Assembly: GCF_019702925.1 (NCBI RefSeq)
Contig: NZ_AP024713.1
Span: forward strand, 496,001-560,000
From: Campylobacter sp. 19-13652
GTDB taxonomy: Bacteria; Campylobacterota; Campylobacteria; Campylobacterales; Campylobacteraceae
Reading direction: 5' to 3'
DNA length: 64,000 nucleotides
Below the pieces are notes generated by a model. It saw only the letters and a list, made by a program, of their open reading frames with translations, had not been told where the DNA came from and searched no databases. The position numbers and the translations under genes were made by a program. This document shows, one piece after another, positions 61,781 through 64,000 of the stretch (within the stretch, counting starts at the first letter, position 1; every line of letters starts with the position of its first letter).

Positions 61781-64000
61781 ATGAAATTTAAACTAGAAGA
61801 CAATATTAATGATTATATTAAAGAGATATTAGGCAAATTGGGCTTAAAAAGCGATGCTGATTATGGCGTAGAAAGCCAGATGAGCCAGTATTTAAAAGAT
61901 GCTTTAAGGGGTGGTGCAAAGACAAAAAATAAAACCAACTTCGGAAAGCCTGATTTTAATATAACCAAATACAAAGCCCCAGTAATCATGGAAAATAAGC
62001 TGGGACTTAAAAGGCTAGTAAATGCTAGTAAGGGCGGCATTAAATTTGATGAAGCTAGTATTAAAAAATACGCTGTTAATGGAGCTTTGCACTATGCACG
62101 TACGATGTTAGCTAGCACAAAATATAGCGAAGTCATAGCAATAGGTTGTGCCGCTGATGATAGAGAAAATGCTAAAATGGAGATTTATTATGTGTATGGC
62201 TCTGGCGAGAGAGATTATAAAAAGCTACCTATTGATAATTTAAATTTCTTAGAAAATGAAAAAAGTTTTAATGAGTTTTATAAAGACGCAATATTAAACG
62301 AAAGCGAAAAGCATGCGATACTCATAAAAACAAAAGATGAGTTAGCTGGGTATGCCAAAAAGCTCAATAAATTAATGCAAAATCATTCCATCACCGCTCC
62401 GCAACGTGTGCTTTATGTCTCTGGTATGCTGCTTGCCATGCAAGATGTTAGAAATAGCGATGGCGCTTTAATTCAAAAGGGACTTACTCCAGATGATTTA
62501 AAGGGGCTTCAAACAGATACAAACCGAGATGGTATAAAAATAAAAAATCAAATCGAAGAGTTTTTAAAATCTAAACAAATCAAGACAAATAAAATGCAGC
62601 TCATGCTTGCTTCATTTTCTGAGATATCAAAAGACCCTTATAGGGACGAGCTAGCTAGTCCTGATGATTTGGTTGGTAAAATTATAGAAGCGAAAGCTAG
62701 CATAAACAAACAAATTTTTGTCTATATTTATGAAAATATTTTTATGCAAATAGATCGTCTTGGCGGACATCTTGATATTATGGGTGAGCTTTATAGTGAG
62801 TTTTTAAAATACGCTCTAGGCGATGGTAAGGAGCTTGGCATTGTACTTACTCCACCATATGTTACAAAAATGATGAGTGAAATTTTAAATATAGATAAAG
62901 ATAGTAGGGTTATGGACTTAGCCACTGGAAGTGCAGGTTTTTTAATAAGTGCGATGGAGTTAATGATAACTGATTGCGAAGCCAAACTAGCAAAAGGCTC
63001 GGCGGATTGCATCGAAAAGATAGAGCAGATTAAAAAATCTCAGCTTCTAGGCGTGGAGCTAAATGCTGAGATGTATGCGTTAGCGGCTACAAATATGATA
63101 TTGAGAGGCGATGGTTCATCGTTAATGCAAAAGGCAAATGTCTTTGATACTCCGCCAGAGCTCTATTGCGACTTTAATGCTGATAGGGTACTTTTAAATC
63201 CACCTTTTAGCCATAAAGAAAACGGCATGCCTTTTATTGAATTTGGCTTAAACCATATGCAAAAAGGTGGACTTGGTGCTATTATAATCCAAGATAGCGC
63301 AGGTAGTGGCAAAGCGGTAGCCACAAATAAAAAAATACTAGCTAAGCATACCTTGTTAGCTAGTATAAAAATGCCAACCGACCTTTTTATGCCTATGGCT
63401 GGAGTGCAGACTAGCATTTATATTTTTAAAGCCAAAGAGCCTCACGATTTTGAAGTGCCTGTTAAATTTATAGACTTTAGAAACGATGGCTTTAAGCGTA
63501 CAGAAAGAAGCACGGCTGAAATAGATGAACCAGAAAAGCGCTACGCCGATATAATAAGAATTTACAAATCAGGGCTAAATGCTAGGGTGGATGCTAGTTG
63601 GGATTTATCTAGCGCTTATGTGGAGGATTTCATAGCTTGTTTTGATAGCGATAATTGTGGAGCTGATTGGAACTTTGACCAGCATAAAAAGATAGACACA
63701 AAGCCAACTTTAAGCGATTTTAAAAAGAGCGTGAGTGATTATTTGGCTTGGGAAGTGAGTCAAATTTTAAAAAAGGAAAATCCCAGTCGCAAGTCATCTG
63801 TAAGTGAGCGTATAGCTAGGTTGGAGACTGAATTTATCACTAATGGCGTGGAGTGGAGAGAGTTTGAGCTAAGCGAGCTTTTTAAGAATGAAAATGGAAA
63901 TTTTGATATTCAAAAAAAGCACATTAATGGCAGAGGAGAGCTTGTTATTACATCTGGGGAGAGCGATAGGGGTGTAATGGGCAGAAGCGATGTATCTGCA
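61781..64000 (+). CDS. single-chain restriction-modification enzyme (type IIG/BcgI-like), 3' truncated by window
   Basis: An open frame of 740 codons to the window edge. Residues 1-150 resemble a PD-(D/E)xK nuclease: Pro57-Asp58 and Glu71-Asn-Lys73, with IMENKLG. A helical connector runs to about 330. The N6-adenine methyltransferase domain has SAM motif DLATGSAGF (from Asp379) and catalytic NPPF (473-476). From about residue 690 (EWREFELSELF) a type I S-subunit-like target recognition domain begins and is cut off. One polypeptide thus carries cleavage, methylation and recognition, as in BcgI-like or other type IIG enzymes; a partner subunit downstream cannot be excluded. It starts 4 bases after asd, so may be cotranscribed. 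Confidence 0.82.
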   Translation, partial: MKFKLEDNINDYIKEILGKLGLKSDADYGVESQMSQYLKDALRGGAKTKNKTNFGKPDFNITKYKAPVIMENKLGLKRLVNASKGGIKFDEASIKKYAVNGALHYARTMLASTKYSEVIAIGCAADDRENAKMEIYYVYGSGERDYKKLPIDNLNFLENEKSFNEFYKDAILNESEKHAILIKTKDELAGYAKKLNKLMQNHSITAPQRVLYVSGMLLAMQDVRNSDGALIQKGLTPDDLKGLQTDTNRDGIKIKNQIEEFLKSKQIKTNKMQLMLASFSEISKDPYRDELASPDDLVGKIIEAKASINKQIFVYIYENIFMQIDRLGGHLDIMGELYSEFLKYALGDGKELGIVLTPPYVTKMMSEILNIDKDSRVMDLATGSAGFLISAMELMITDCEAKLAKGSADCIEKIEQIKKSQLLGVELNAEMYALAATNMILRGDGSSLMQKANVFDTPPELYCDFNADRVLLNPPFSHKENGMPFIEFGLNHMQKGGLGAIIIQDSAGSGKAVATNKKILAKHTLLASIKMPTDLFMPMAGVQTSIYIFKAKEPHDFEVPVKFIDFRNDGFKRTERSTAEIDEPEKRYADIIRIYKSGLNARVDASWDLSSAYVEDFIACFDSDNCGADWNFDQHKKIDTKPTLSDFKKSVSDYLAWEVSQILKKENPSRKSSVSERIARLETEFITNGVEWREFELSELFKNENGNFDIQKKHINGRGELVITSGESDRGVMGRSDVSA

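Overview
The window comes from a member of the genus Campylobacter (Campylobacterota). Four things point there: gene order that follows Campylobacter throughout (hemB-argF-DUF2603-hemN; tRNA-tuf-rpmG-secE-nusG-rplKAJL-rpoB-rpoC; metG-fbp-mobB-slt-yggT-gltX; gyrA-LPP20-flgR-asd), separate rpoB and rpoC genes (fused in Helicobacter and Wolinella), mononucleotide G/C tracts of the phase-variable kind, and an octaheme hydroxylamine oxidoreductase-like cytochrome known from non-jejuni Campylobacter. I cannot name the species from sequence alone.

Layout. 1-4346: heme/arginine/iron-sulfur operon. 4347-13705: a Lap-like type I secretion and adhesin-release operon (TolC-like exporter with an N-terminal SPOR-like domain, LapG-type protease, LapD-type c-di-GMP receptor, LapB-type ABC exporter, HlyD-type adaptor, an unrecognised protein, a LuxR-family regulator with a degenerate receiver). 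Its promoter carries a C9 tract between the probable -35 and -10. 13805-27602: consensus promoter, tRNA cluster, tuf, and the rplKAJL-rpoBC block with leaders and an attenuator. 27603-29128: strong hairpin, featureless DNA and a decayed hydrolase. 29129-31954: D-lactate dehydrogenase-like oxidoreductase. 32013-37703: a six-gene cluster (adenylation enzyme, formyltransferase, KAS III, aminopeptidase-like protein, acyl carrier protein, AAC(3)-like acyltransferase) with two G9 tracts, resembling parts of the C. jejuni flagellin-glycan locus. 37756-48975: housekeeping genes. 49000-51059: FNR-type site, NrfH-like cytochrome and octaheme HAO. 51454-53260: decayed methyltransferase and ATP-grasp genes. 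53290-61776: rho, orphan TRAP binding protein, gyrA, LPP20 lipoprotein, flgR, asd. 61781-end: a truncated single-chain restriction-modification enzyme.

How it works together. The most notable systems are the two surface modules under apparent phase control. In the Lap-like operon, the LapD homologue has lost catalytic GGDEF/EAL residues but keeps the periplasmic output motif, and the LapG homologue keeps its Cys-His-Asp triad and calcium residues, so c-di-GMP is likely to control cleavage of a secreted adhesin that is not encoded here. In the glycan-type cluster, a one-base change in a G9 tract would switch the formyltransferase and KAS III between separate proteins and one in-frame fusion, while a second G9 tract gates the aminopeptidase-like protein. 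All biochemical roles are inferred from motifs and synteny; nothing was searched against a database.
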